Shown here piece after piece: positions 37,245 to 44,318 of a stretch of DNA of 64,000 bases; position 1 is the stretch's first letter; every line of letters starts with the position of its first letter. The notes below the pieces were generated by a model, which saw nothing but the letters and a program-made list of their open reading frames with translations, ran no database searches and was not told where the DNA came from. A program made the translations under genes and the position numbers. The DNA is taken from the NCBI RefSeq assembly GCF_003387355.1, contig NZ_QUNH01000002.1:475606-539605 (forward strand). The letters run 5' to 3'. This stretch comes from Winogradskyella sediminis (GTDB lineage: Bacteria > Bacteroidota > Bacteroidia > Flavobacteriales > Flavobacteriaceae).

Positions 37245-38207
37245 ATGCTACATCCATTAAAATTTCAACCCATTCTTAAAGATAAAATTTGGGGAGGAGA
37301 AAAGTTAAATCAATACTTTAATAAAAATTCTAACTCTAAAAGTTTAGGTGAGAGTTGGGAGGTAAGTACCGTTTCAAATGATATATCTGTGGTGAGTAAT
37401 GGAGAATTATCCGGACATTCACTTCAAGATTTAGTAGATAAATATAAAGCTGATTTTTTAGGTGAAAAAAACTGGAAACGTTTTGGTAACGCTTTTCCTT
37501 TGCTGATTAAATTTATTGATGCCAAACAAGACCTCAGTATTCAATTACATCCTAATGATGAATTAGCAAAAAAACGGCACAATTCTTTTGGTAAAACAGA
37601 AATGTGGTATGTAATGCAAGCAGATAAGGATGCGAACTTAATCGTTGGATTTAAAGGAGAGGTTGATAAAGCCACTTATTTAAAGCATCTTGAAAACAAT
37701 ACACTTACAGAAATTTTAAATTTTGATAAAGTAAAAGAAGGTGACACCTATTTTATTGAAGCAGGTAGAGTACATGCCATTGGAGCTGGCGTTTTATTAG
37801 CGGAAATTCAGCAAACTAGTGATGTAACGTATCGTGTTTATGATTGGGATCGTGTTGATGATGAAGGTAATGCACGTGAGTTACATAATGATATTGCTAT
37901 TGATGCTTTTGATTTTGAAATGAAAAATGATTTTAGAGTCGATTATAATACGCAGAAAAATACCTCTAATGAAATGGTCAGTTGTCCTTTCTTTACTACC
38001 AATTTTATAGAAATAGATGCTGATATTGAAGTTAATAATACACGCGATTCTTTTATGATATATATGTGTGTAGACGGTGAGGTTGAAGTCTCTACTAACG
38101 CTACAAGTGATAAAATCTTTAAAGGAGAAACGATATTAATACCTGCAAGTCTTAAAAATTTTAAACTAAAATCTAACTACGGAAAACTTTTAGAGGTTTA
38201 CGTTTAA
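37245..38207 (+). CDS. manA: Mannose-6-phosphate isomerase, class I
   Basis: A 320-aa cupin-type zinc enzyme interconverting mannose-6-P and fructose-6-P. Typical text is PILKDKIWGGEKL at the start, SIQLHPNDELA (metal-site Gln/His), GKTEMWYVM (metal Glu) and EAGRVHAIGAGVLLAEIQQTSDVTYRVYDWDR (metal His and catalytic region). This short class lacks the helical insert of eukaryotic enzymes. It follows the pterin gene by 14 bases, with an unrelated pathway, so the operon is probably one of convenience. Confidence 0.94.
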   Translation: MLHPLKFQPILKDKIWGGEKLNQYFNKNSNSKSLGESWEVSTVSNDISVVSNGELSGHSLQDLVDKYKADFLGEKNWKRFGNAFPLLIKFIDAKQDLSIQLHPNDELAKKRHNSFGKTEMWYVMQADKDANLIVGFKGEVDKATYLKHLENNTLTEILNFDKVKEGDTYFIEAGRVHAIGAGVLLAEIQQTSDVTYRVYDWDRVDDEGNARELHNDIAIDAFDFEMKNDFRVDYNTQKNTSNEMVSCPFFTTNFIEIDADIEVNNTRDSFMIYMCVDGEVEVSTNATSDKIFKGETILIPASLKNFKLKSNYGKLLEVYV

Positions 38208-38257
38208 AACTTCAGATAAAAATTAACAAGGAGAATCGAATAACTAAAAGGATTTAG

Positions 38258-38265
38258 TACTTTTG
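38258..38265 (+). promoter_or_regulatory. -7 element of the 89-aa gene
   Basis: TACTTTTG followed by C, 23 bases before the ATG at 38289. It matches TAnnTTTG; no clear upstream TTG. Confidence 0.5.
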
Positions 38266-38288
38266 CGGTTATTAAAAAAATAATTATT

Positions 38289-38558
38289 ATGGCAAATAAA
38301 AGAGAATTAAAAAAAGATATCAATTACGTTTTAGGAGATATCATTGAAGCAGTTTACGTTTGGGAACTAGCAAATGCAGAAAAGCCAACAAAAGAAAGTG
38401 AAGCGGTTATAGATGAAGCAATTTCTACATTCGATGAGTTAATAGCACGTGTTAACGATAGAAGTGTTGAAAATAAGAAAGCTCACTTTAAAGCTATTAA
38501 TGCAGATTTAGAATCTAAAGGAAGAGCTTTAATTGAAAAAATTAATAATTTAAAATAA
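38289..38558 (+). CDS. Small helical protein of unknown function
   Basis: An 89-aa, highly charged, almost wholly helical protein (KRELKKDINYVLGDIIEAVYVWELANAEK-type start, then SEAVIDEAISTFDELIARVND and LESKGRALIEKINNLK). Such proteins are widespread in Flavobacteriaceae but have no named domain that I recognise. No signal or TM segment, so it is cytoplasmic; heptad-like spacing suggests a helical bundle. It has its own -7 element and precedes the second tRNA-Thr promoter, which overlaps its 3' flank. Confidence 0.8.
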   Translation: MANKRELKKDINYVLGDIIEAVYVWELANAEKPTKESEAVIDEAISTFDELIARVNDRSVENKKAHFKAINADLESKGRALIEKINNLK

Positions 38559-38563
38559 TTTTG

Positions 38564-38594
38564 TTTGCAAATTTGAAAATCTATTTTAAATTTG
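38564..38594 (+). promoter_or_regulatory. Promoter of the second tRNA-Thr(TGT)
   Basis: TTTG (38564-38567), a 19-bp spacer and TAAATTTG (38587-38594), an exact match to the Bacteroidota consensus. The predicted start is near 38598. Confidence 0.7.
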
Positions 38595-38598
38595 CGCT

Positions 38599-38620
38599 CG
38601 CTTACAGAAACAAGTAAGCG
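38599..38620 (+). other. Hairpin at the start of the tRNA-Thr transcript
   Basis: A perfect 7-bp stem, CGCTTAC (38599-38605)/GTAAGCG (38614-38620), loop AGAAACAA. It begins at the predicted +1 and ends 7 bases before the mature tRNA, as the other tRNA promoter's leader also does in part. Confidence 0.5.
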
Positions 38621-38627
38621 ATTTATT

Positions 38628-38701
38628 GCCGATGTAGCTCAGCTGGCTAGAGCAGCTGATTTGTAATCAGCAGGTCGTGGGTTCGAGTCCCTCCATCGGC
38701 T
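38628..38701 (+). tRNA. tRNA-Thr (anticodon TGT), second copy
   Basis: 74 nt, identical in every base to the gene at 20285. A single-gene transcription unit with its own promoter and terminator. Confidence 0.97.
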
Positions 38702-38710
38702 CTTAAAAGT

Positions 38711-38745
38711 AAAAATCCAATCACTTATATGATTGGATTTTTTAT
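38711..38745 (+). terminator. Terminator after tRNA-Thr
   Basis: A stem AATCCAATCA/TGATTGGATT with a short loop between 38724 and 38729, flanked by A and T runs; it can also serve the opposing DUF4369 gene. Confidence 0.9.
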
Positions 38746-38792
38746 TTTAAACTTTCTTAGGCACAACGATAAGCTACCGAATAGTGTGTTTA

Positions 38793-39503
38793 TTAATCAG
38801 AAGACTTTCTACGGGCTATAACTTCACCTAGCTTTTTACCGTAAAGTGAATTTTTAACTTCTAAACTAAGGTTGTTATATATAGAATCGATGTAAACTGG
38901 GTTTGCATGCTGTGCTTCGTATAGTGCTAAGTAAGGTGCTATCGCGTTATCCTTATTATTCATGGCAAATTGAATAGTGTACGCGTATTTACGTTTTATA
39001 ATATTATTAGATAAGTTATCTAAAGAATCTAACGCGATACTGTCATTCTTTTGTTGCGCTATAAAACTAGCTTCAATAATATCTAAATTTTGACTATTAA
39101 ATTTAGACATCACTCCGAGGTATTCTTCTAAAAGCTCCTGATGTTTAGAACCTGTGATTTCAGAATCATAACTAAAACTTTTTAAGGTTGTATTAATTTT
39201 AGTAACACCTTTATCTGCGAAAAATGGAATGTAATGTTCTTCTCCATCATTTTTAAAAAGTTTTAAATAAAGCAGTATAGGTTCTTCTATATTGGTATGT
39301 AAAGTAAATTCTGGTTGGCCTGTTATCGACATGGAATCTAAATCAACTATACTAGAGTCACCATCTTTTTGAAGGTAAACAATACCCTTCTTTAAACCTT
39401 TAATATGTCCTTTTAAGGTGAAATTGGCATCATTGCCTTTACCACATGATACCGTTAATGTTAGTAAAATGATGAGACTAAATACTTTGTTTAATGTTGT
39501 CAT
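38793..39503 (-). CDS. DUF4369 domain lipoprotein
   Basis: A 236-aa lipoprotein with the lipobox LTVSC (Cys20). Residues 26-130 form the DUF4369 beta domain (NFTLKGHIKGLKKGIVYLQKDGDSSIVDLDSM...), common at the N-terminus of Bacteroidota periplasmic thioredoxin-like proteins. Here the thioredoxin domain is missing and a helical tail follows (about 135-225), so this is a short variant without redox function. The family is envelope associated with an unknown ligand. It lies 53 bp downstream of the DUF819 gene on the same strand. Confidence 0.85.
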   Translation of the reverse strand: MTTLNKVFSLIILLTLTVSCGKGNDANFTLKGHIKGLKKGIVYLQKDGDSSIVDLDSMSITGQPEFTLHTNIEEPILLYLKLFKNDGEEHYIPFFADKGVTKINTTLKSFSYDSEITGSKHQELLEEYLGVMSKFNSQNLDIIEASFIAQQKNDSIALDSLDNLSNNIIKRKYAYTIQFAMNNKDNAIAPYLALYEAQHANPVYIDSIYNNLSLEVKNSLYGKKLGEVIARRKSSD

Positions 39504-39556
39504 GTTTTGCTGAATAATTAGGTGCGCAAATATCTTAATAATTGTTTTAATTTTTA

Positions 39557-40867
39557 CTAACTAATGGCTGCTAATTCCATTAAAATTGTACAACCTATCG
39601 CAGCAATTGTCCCAACGGCATAACCAAATACAGCGAGTAAGACACCAACAGTAGCAAGTGAAGGATGAAATGCCGACGCTACAATAGGAGCAGAGGCTGC
39701 ACCACCGACGTTTGCCTGACTTCCCACAGCCAGAAAGAAATAAGGAGCTTTAATTAATTTGGCTACTAATATTAGTAGTAGTGCATGAATGGTCATCCAT
39801 ACAATCCCAATGGCAATAAGACCTAGGTTATCAAAAATCATGGTAAGATCCATTTTCATACCAATACTCGCCACAAGAATGTAAATAAAAACACTTCCAA
39901 ATTTACTAGCTCCAGCGCCTTCATAGTTTTTGGCTTTAGTAAAAGATAGCAAAATGGCTATAATGGTAGCAATACTAATCATCCAGAAAAATTTTGAGCC
40001 TAAAAATGTAAAAATGTTTCTAGTGGTAGGTGATTCTATACTGGCTACGATACCTTCAAATAACGGTGCTAAATAATTTGCGCTTAAATGTGCAATACTT
40101 ACAGTACCAAAAGCAATAGCACAGATAATCATAATGTCGGTAAGTGATGGATTTCGTTTAACTTTTTCAGAAAATGTAGACATTTTTTCTTTGAGTGCTT
40201 CAATAGAAGCCGTATCTGCCTTTAACCATTTATTAATGCGATTTCGTTTTCCTATACCAATTAATATAATGGCCATCCAAATATTCGCCACAACGATATC
40301 TACAAATACCATTCCTCCATATTTGGCTTGGTTGTAACCATAAATTTCTAACATTGCGGTTTGGTTGGCGCCACCTCCAATCCAACTTCCGGCGAGTGTA
40401 GAAAGACCTCTCCATACGGCATCTGGTCCAACACCTCCAACTGTTTCTGGCGATACACTTGAAATTAATAATATGGCAATAGGTCCACCGATAACAATCC
40501 CTAAAGTCCCTGTAAAAAACATGACTAAGGCTTTCCATCCGAGATTAAATACTCCCTTTAAGTCAATACTTAAAGTCATTAGTACTAGAGCTGCTGGTAA
40601 TAAATAACGGCTAGATACATAATAAAGATTAGAACTATGCTCCGTAATTTCACCATTGTCTGAAACTGTTGTCCATTCTGGAGAAATTAAACCTGTCGTT
40701 GTTAATACTGCTGGTACCATGTAAGCCATAAACAATCCTGGTACTATTTTATAAAATTTTGGCCAAAATCCTGTTTTAATGGATTCTGTAACAAATACAA
40801 ATCCTAAGGCAAGCATTAAGAGGCCAAATACAATAGTATCATCAGTAAAAATCGGAGTATTATCCAT
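39557..40867 (-). CDS. DUF819 family membrane protein
   Basis: A 436-aa polytopic inner-membrane protein with about eleven hydrophobic segments. The repeated Gly/Ala-rich stretches (TLAGSWIGGGANQTAMLEIYG, SQANVGGAASAPIVASAFHPSLATVGVLLAVFGYAVGT) are typical of DUF819 (YjcL), which has the look of a two-repeat secondary carrier. The substrate is unknown. It forms a likely two-gene unit with the DUF4369 lipoprotein. The 65-base gap to the RHH gene holds a terminator for the operon upstream. Confidence 0.88.
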   Translation of the reverse strand: MDNTPIFTDDTIVFGLLMLALGFVFVTESIKTGFWPKFYKIVPGLFMAYMVPAVLTTTGLISPEWTTVSDNGEITEHSSNLYYVSSRYLLPAALVLMTLSIDLKGVFNLGWKALVMFFTGTLGIVIGGPIAILLISSVSPETVGGVGPDAVWRGLSTLAGSWIGGGANQTAMLEIYGYNQAKYGGMVFVDIVVANIWMAIILIGIGKRNRINKWLKADTASIEALKEKMSTFSEKVKRNPSLTDIMIICAIAFGTVSIAHLSANYLAPLFEGIVASIESPTTRNIFTFLGSKFFWMISIATIIAILLSFTKAKNYEGAGASKFGSVFIYILVASIGMKMDLTMIFDNLGLIAIGIVWMTIHALLLILVAKLIKAPYFFLAVGSQANVGGAASAPIVASAFHPSLATVGVLLAVFGYAVGTIAAIGCTILMELAAIS

Positions 40868-40911
40868 AGTTTAGTTTATTTAGAACTCGCAAAATACAAA
40901 AATTTAAAACG

Positions 40912-40938
40912 AAAAAAAGCGACCATTTCGGGTCACTT
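40912..40938 (-). terminator. Terminator of the SPFH operon
   Basis: On the minus strand AGTGACC (40931-40937) pairs with GGTCGCT (40918-40924), one G-T pair, followed by seven T residues. The stem starts inside the stop codon of the RHH gene, confirming that gene as last in its operon. Confidence 0.8.
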
Positions 40939-41112
40939 TTTATCAGAGGGTTTATCTTTTGGTTTCGGTTGCCTATGATGCTCTTTTAGAACTTGCATCA
41001 GCATCCATTCGATTTGGCCGTTGGTACTGCGAAATTCATCTGAAGCCCATTTTTCAATGGCTTTCAGCATCTCTTCATTTATTCGTAATGCAAATGCTTT
41101 CTTTTTAGACAT
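40933..41112 (-). CDS. Arc-type ribbon-helix-helix protein
   Basis: A 59-aa protein read directly from the sequence. It begins SKKKAFALRINEEMLKAIEK and continues with WASDEFRSTNGQIEWMLMQV before a basic Pro/Lys tail. The beta strand KKAFALRI, helix A and the SxNGQIE turn into helix B match the Arc/MetJ ribbon-helix-helix fold, which binds DNA as a dimer through the strand. It is the last gene of the SPFH operon, 10 bases after the membrane protein, and ends in the terminator stem. It may be the autoregulator of the operon (inference). Confidence 0.85.
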   Translation of the reverse strand: MSKKKAFALRINEEMLKAIEKWASDEFRSTNGQIEWMLMQVLKEHHRQPKPKDKPSDKK

Positions 41113-41122
41113 TATAATTTCA

Positions 41123-41623
41123 TTAATTAAACTTTGATTTATATGTGGCTAATACATTTTTAGCTTCATGTTGTTTCTGTGTACCAATTAATAATTTTTT
41201 ACCATTTTTAAATACGATTTGAATACCGATATCACCAGATACATTAATTGCTCTTCCTTTAGATTTATTCCACAGGATGCCACCTTTTATTCCCCAGCCA
41301 CCGTAGTCTGTTAAAGGATCATAGGTTCTAACATAGGCTGTATCAATTTCGTTCCAATGAATACTTTTAAAATTCCAGTGAAACGGAAAAAACTTATAAT
41401 GAATCCCTATGTTATCAATACGCGTTGTAAGTTTAAAGAAAAAAATGAATCCGGTAGCTAATAATACGATGGGTATTAATGTAAATAATTCTAAAGTTGA
41501 ATTTTCGGATGGGTCTTCTAAATAGTCCTTTACATAAATGGAAATAGGAACTATTGCTGACACGAGTAAAACTACAATTAGCCATACTTGATTAAAACGT
41601 TGTTCTTCCTTAAAGATTCTCAT
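41123..41623 (-). CDS. Two-TM membrane protein with a PH-like cytoplasmic part
   Basis: A 166-aa protein with two TM segments (about 13-32 and 45-64) followed by a beta-rich cytoplasmic region. The stretch TTRIDNIGIHYKFFPFHWNFKSIHWNEIDTAYV ... GIQIVFKNGKKLLIGTQKQHEAKNVLATY has the pattern of bacterial PH-like (bPH) domains. No enzyme motif. Its ATG shares one base with the stop of the DUF4177 gene, so translation is coupled. It is probably a membrane-bound partner of the SPFH protein (inference). Confidence 0.75.
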   Translation of the reverse strand: MRIFKEEQRFNQVWLIVVLLVSAIVPISIYVKDYLEDPSENSTLELFTLIPIVLLATGFIFFFKLTTRIDNIGIHYKFFPFHWNFKSIHWNEIDTAYVRTYDPLTDYGGWGIKGGILWNKSKGRAINVSGDIGIQIVFKNGKKLLIGTQKQHEAKNVLATYKSKFN

Positions 41624-41781
41624 TACCTGTTTTTATCACGTTCAAACACTACAGTAGACCAATTGACAGCAATTTGGTTAACAACCCAGCCTTCTCTAGC
41701 ATATTGATTGAGAAGATCTTCAAAATTCTTAATACGGTTTCTAAAACCGATTCTTGGCGTTATAACTTTATATTCTTTCAT
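41623..41781 (-). CDS. DUF4177-like small protein
   Basis: A 52-aa protein found by direct translation between the SPFH and membrane-protein genes, beginning MKEYKVITPRIGFRNRIKNF. The pattern of a short strand, a helix (FEDLLNQYAREGW) and two strands (VVNQIAV, TVVFERD) is typical of DUF4177, a tiny domain of unknown function. It follows the SPFH stop by 4 bases, and its own stop overlaps the next ATG by one. Spacing and the intact fold make it a real gene. Confidence 0.8.
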   Translation of the reverse strand: MKEYKVITPRIGFRNRIKNFEDLLNQYAREGWVVNQIAVNWSTVVFERDKNR

Positions 41782-41785
41782 GTTT

Positions 41786-42646
41786 TTAATGATTTAAAGT
41801 CCCGGTATTTAATACTGGTGAAGCATCTTTGTCTCCGCAAAGAACCACCATTAGATTGCTAACCATAGCCGCTTTTCGTTCTTCATCTAAATCTACGACT
41901 TGTTTTTTATTAAGTTCATCAATAGCCATTTCTACCATACTTACGGCACCTTCAACTATTTTATGTCTGGCTGCAACAATAGCTGTAGCTTGCTGCCGCT
42001 TTAACATAGCGTTTGCGATTTCTTGTGCATAGGCTAAATAGCCAATCCGTGCTTCTAATACTTCTATACCTGCAATGGATAATCGCTCGTCTATTTCTTT
42101 TTCTAAAGCATTGCTGACTTCGTTTACGCTAGAACGCAAGGTGATATCTTCGTCAACACCTTCATCTGCAAAATTATCATACGGATACATACTCGCTAAT
42201 TTGCGGACAGCTGCATCGGTTTGTACACGTACAAAATTTTCATAATTATCAACATCAAAAGCTGCTTTATAAGTGTTTTGAACCCGCCAAACTAAAATGG
42301 TGCTGATCATTATAGGGTTTCCTAGTTTATCATTCACCTTTAACCGTTCGCTATCAAAGTTGCTAGCTCTTAGTGAGATTTTCTTTTTAGTGAAAAATGG
42401 ATTTACCCAATAAAAACCATTCTTTTTTACTGTGCCTACATATTTTCCAAATAAAAGTAGCACTCTAGAGCCATTGGGTTGTACCATAAGAAAACCAAAA
42501 GCGAGTATTAATGCCATAATAATACCAAAAACAGGCCATGCTAAATGGGTAATAATAATGGCTGCTATACTACCAAAGAAAAGCAGGGTAAATAAAAAGA
42601 GCATGAGGTAACCGTTAGCGGGAACAATAATTTTTTCTTCTTTCAT
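41786..42646 (-). CDS. SPFH (stomatin/prohibitin/flotillin) domain protein
   Basis: A 286-aa membrane-scaffold protein. Two hydrophobic segments (about 12-34 and 35-55) anchor it. The SPFH domain covers about 62-245 (PNGSRVLLLFGKYVGTVKKNGFYWVNPFF, LVWRVQNTYKAAFDV, ALEKEIDERLSIAGIEVLEARIGYLAYAQEIANAMLKRQQATAIVAARHKIVEGAVSMV), including the helical coiled coil used in oligomer formation. Such proteins form membrane rings that organise proteases or lipid domains; here no NfeD or protease gene is present. It is first of four tightly spaced genes (with DUF4177, PH-like and RHH). Confidence 0.9.
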   Translation of the reverse strand: MKEEKIIVPANGYLMLFLFTLLFFGSIAAIIITHLAWPVFGIIMALILAFGFLMVQPNGSRVLLLFGKYVGTVKKNGFYWVNPFFTKKKISLRASNFDSERLKVNDKLGNPIMISTILVWRVQNTYKAAFDVDNYENFVRVQTDAAVRKLASMYPYDNFADEGVDEDITLRSSVNEVSNALEKEIDERLSIAGIEVLEARIGYLAYAQEIANAMLKRQQATAIVAARHKIVEGAVSMVEMAIDELNKKQVVDLDEERKAAMVSNLMVVLCGDKDASPVLNTGTLNH

Positions 42647-42698
42647 GATTTAAAATATTTAATTGGTTAATAATAATCAGTTATCAAAATGATATTAT

Positions 42699-42710
42699 TA
42701 TGATATCATA
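42699..42710. promoter_or_regulatory. 12-bp perfect palindrome upstream of the SPFH operon
   Basis: TATGATATCATA. It lies 53 bp before the SPFH start and about 90 bp before the sigma-54-like site on the other strand, distances suitable for an operator or enhancer. A+T-rich palindromes can be chance. Confidence 0.3.
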
Positions 42711-42787
42711 AAGATATAATTTAAATTATAAGTATACAACTCAAACATTTTGTTACATATAAATGAAAAAAATAAATAAATTAAAGT

Positions 42788-42804
42788 TTGGCACGCCGTT
42801 TGTA
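42788..42804 (+). promoter_or_regulatory. Sigma-54-like promoter
   Basis: TTGGCACG, four bases, TTGTA: the -24 part (TTGGCACG) is a full match to the sigma-54 consensus and the -12 part has TTGT for TTGC, with the correct 10-base spacing between GG and GT. The predicted start is near 42814. Confidence 0.45.
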
Positions 42805-42813
42805 ATAAACTAA

Positions 42814-42922
42814 ACGTAATGCTAATTGCGATAGTTACCAAAGTGTAACATACTACAAAACCGCAACATTACATTTGGTTGGTTAGTTAGAAAAAGCATC
42901 TCGTGGTTGGGATGCTTTTCAT
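42814..42922 (+). ncRNA. Candidate small RNA between a sigma-54-like site and a terminator
   Basis: About 110 nt from the predicted start to the hairpin AAAAAGCATC (42891-42900)/GATGCTTTT (42911-42919). It includes a 9-codon ORF at 42819 (MLIAIVTKV) and a run of TTGG/TTAG units (42873-42890). No known RNA family is recognised. No larger gene follows on the plus strand. Confidence 0.35.
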
Positions 42923-42933
42923 TTAGTTAAGTT

Positions 42934-42978
42934 AAAAAAAGCATCTCATTTTTGATAAAATCAATTGAGATGCTTTTT
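42934..42978. terminator. Bidirectional terminator
   Basis: GCATCTCA (42941-42948) pairs with TGAGATGC (42966-42973), with A run and T run on opposite sides. It serves the hydrolase gene (minus) and shares its AAGCATCTC arm with the hairpin just before it. Confidence 0.85.
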
Positions 42979-43000
42979 GTTTAATGTGTACTAAAAAAAG

Positions 43001-43927
43001 TTATTTTTCTATAAAGGATGTTATACCAGTGATAAGTTCAGGGGAAATAGTTCTAAAGGATTCGTTATACGATTTTGAATTCTCTAAGTCACCGCCTTCT
43101 ATTTCAAAAAGGACGTGATTCATGTTTTCAATAAGAAGTAGTTCAGCGTTTTCATTGGCTTCTTTGAGTACTTCTGCTTCACTAACTGAAACTTGAAGAT
43201 CTTTAGTTCCGTTAATAATCAATACAGGTATTTTTAGTTCCTTTATGATATCAGAAGGGGAATACGTCATCCAATTCATCATAAACGGTTGTAATTCTAC
43301 ATTAAATATTGAAGCTAAAGCGGGTGGGTAATCGGTTGTTGTTTTTCCTTCTTTCAAACTGTTTACAACCCGTTTTGTATCGTCATTAAACATCGGTGCT
43401 GTTTGGGCTACCTGATCTATAATAACGTCTCCAATATTATTGCCAGCACCCGCAAGTGAAATAAAACCATCAGCTTTGTCTTTAGCTGCAAGCATACCGA
43501 CCAAACTACCTTGGCTATGACCAATAATGTAAATCTTGTTATACTTATCTAATGCTTTAAAATAATTTAAAACATCTGAAGCGTCTTCAACAAAATCATC
43601 AAACATCATATCTTTATCCACATTGTTATTGCGAATTTGTTTTACAATGCGTTTATCATATCTAAAAGTAGCAATTCCATTTTTGGTTAGTCCTTCGGCT
43701 AATTTCTTTAATGAATTATTTTTGAGAAAATTTTGATTGCCATTCCTATTCGTTGGTCCAGAGCCAGCAATAATAATGGCTAAATTGGGTTGCTCTAAAG
43801 CATTTGGAGTCAGTAAGGTACCATCAATCCATTTTGAAATAGATAATTCTACTTCATTAAATGACTTCTCTTGACTAAAACCTGTGAGGCTCAATAAACA
43901 CATCGCTAGAATTACACACTGTTTCAT
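43001..43927 (-). CDS. Exported alpha/beta hydrolase
   Basis: A 308-aa secreted serine hydrolase. Signal peptide 1-18 (LLSLTGFSQ end). Catalytic triad: nucleophile S138 in IIGHSQGSL, D243 in INGTKDLQVS and H271 in ENMNHVLFE. The oxyanion region is IIIAGSGPTNRNGN. It is probably an esterase or peptidase; the substrate is unknown. Its promoter region contains a full -7 element (TAAATTTG on the minus strand, 44000-44007) and the 14-bp motif shared with the 4Fe-4S gene. Confidence 0.9.
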   Translation of the reverse strand: MKQCVILAMCLLSLTGFSQEKSFNEVELSISKWIDGTLLTPNALEQPNLAIIIAGSGPTNRNGNQNFLKNNSLKKLAEGLTKNGIATFRYDKRIVKQIRNNNVDKDMMFDDFVEDASDVLNYFKALDKYNKIYIIGHSQGSLVGMLAAKDKADGFISLAGAGNNIGDVIIDQVAQTAPMFNDDTKRVVNSLKEGKTTTDYPPALASIFNVELQPFMMNWMTYSPSDIIKELKIPVLIINGTKDLQVSVSEAEVLKEANENAELLLIENMNHVLFEIEGGDLENSKSYNESFRTISPELITGITSFIEK

Positions 43928-43999
43928 TTTAATAAGTTTTAAGACGCATAAAGTTAATTCATATAGAAATGAAATCTATGATTGTTTCAAAATTTATAC

Positions 44000-44024
44000 C
44001 AAATTTACAGTATTTCTAGTGAAG
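44000..44024 (-). promoter_or_regulatory. Promoter of the hydrolase gene with the shared 14-bp motif
   Basis: On the minus strand, CTTCACTAGAAATA (44011-44024), 3 bases, then TAAATTTG (44000-44007). A perfect 7-bp dyad, AAGAATT/AATTCTT, abuts it at 44022-44037. Confidence 0.5.
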
Positions 44025-44043
44025 AATTACAATTCTTACAATT

Positions 44044-44119
44044 GTATTTCATCGGTGAAATGCGTTTTTCGTCTTTAAATGTTAAAATTACATGTATTTC
44101 ATCGATTAAATGTGTTTTT
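44044..44119 (+). repeat. Two 26-bp direct repeats, 50 bp apart
   Basis: Copies at 44044-44069 and 44094-44119 match at 23 of 26 bases. Both start GTATTTCATCG and end GTTTTT. In the first copy ATTTCA-TCGG-TGAAAT is an inverted repeat, as expected for a dimeric regulator. They lie between the divergent hydrolase promoter and the -7 element at 44145. Confidence 0.6.
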
Positions 44120-44144
44120 AAGCGTATGTATTCAAAATGAATTA

Positions 44145-44152
44145 TATATTTG
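44145..44152 (+). promoter_or_regulatory. -7 element of a short transcript
   Basis: TATATTTG fits TAnnTTTG. The predicted start is near 44157, which places the two direct repeats at about -50 and -100. Confidence 0.4.
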
Positions 44153-44208
44153 ACTCGTACTAAAATTTAGTTTTTAGTTCAATGGATTAATTAATTAATA
44201 TTTGCCTT

Positions 44209-44280
44209 ATGTTGAGTTGGCTTAGAGACCCTGAATCTACCAGCATAAAAAAAAAGCAAATAAACGAAAACCGAGATTGA
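44209..44280 (+). CDS. Possible 23-codon ORF in a short transcript
   Basis: ATG at 44209, TGA at 44278-44280. The peptide starts MLSWLRDPESTS and ends in a basic run (IKKKQ). It lies between a -7 element at 44145 and the terminator at 44267, and its stop is inside the terminator stem. The hydrophobic-then-basic design could be a small regulatory or leader peptide, or the RNA may act by itself. No known family. Confidence 0.3.
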   Translation: MLSWLRDPESTSIKKKQINENRD

Positions 44281-44298
44281 GGGATCTCGGTTTTTTGT
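44267..44298. terminator. Bidirectional terminator
   Basis: A perfect 11-bp stem, AAAACCGAGAT (44267-44277)/ATCTCGGTTTT (44284-44294), 6-base loop, T run on the plus side and A run on the other. It ends both the short transcript and the alkB-like gene. Confidence 0.9.
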
Positions 44299-44318
44299 TT
44301 TTATAACCTTTTTGTTGT

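Noticed and set aside
40233..40538. 101-codon minus-strand frame inside the DUF819 gene
   Set aside because: Rich in Trp, Arg and Cys from frame-shifted membrane codons; the DUF819 frame is intact over its full length.
44044..44119. The pair of direct repeats as a CRISPR array
   Set aside because: Only two units, imperfect, with no cas genes in the window; an operator pair fits better.
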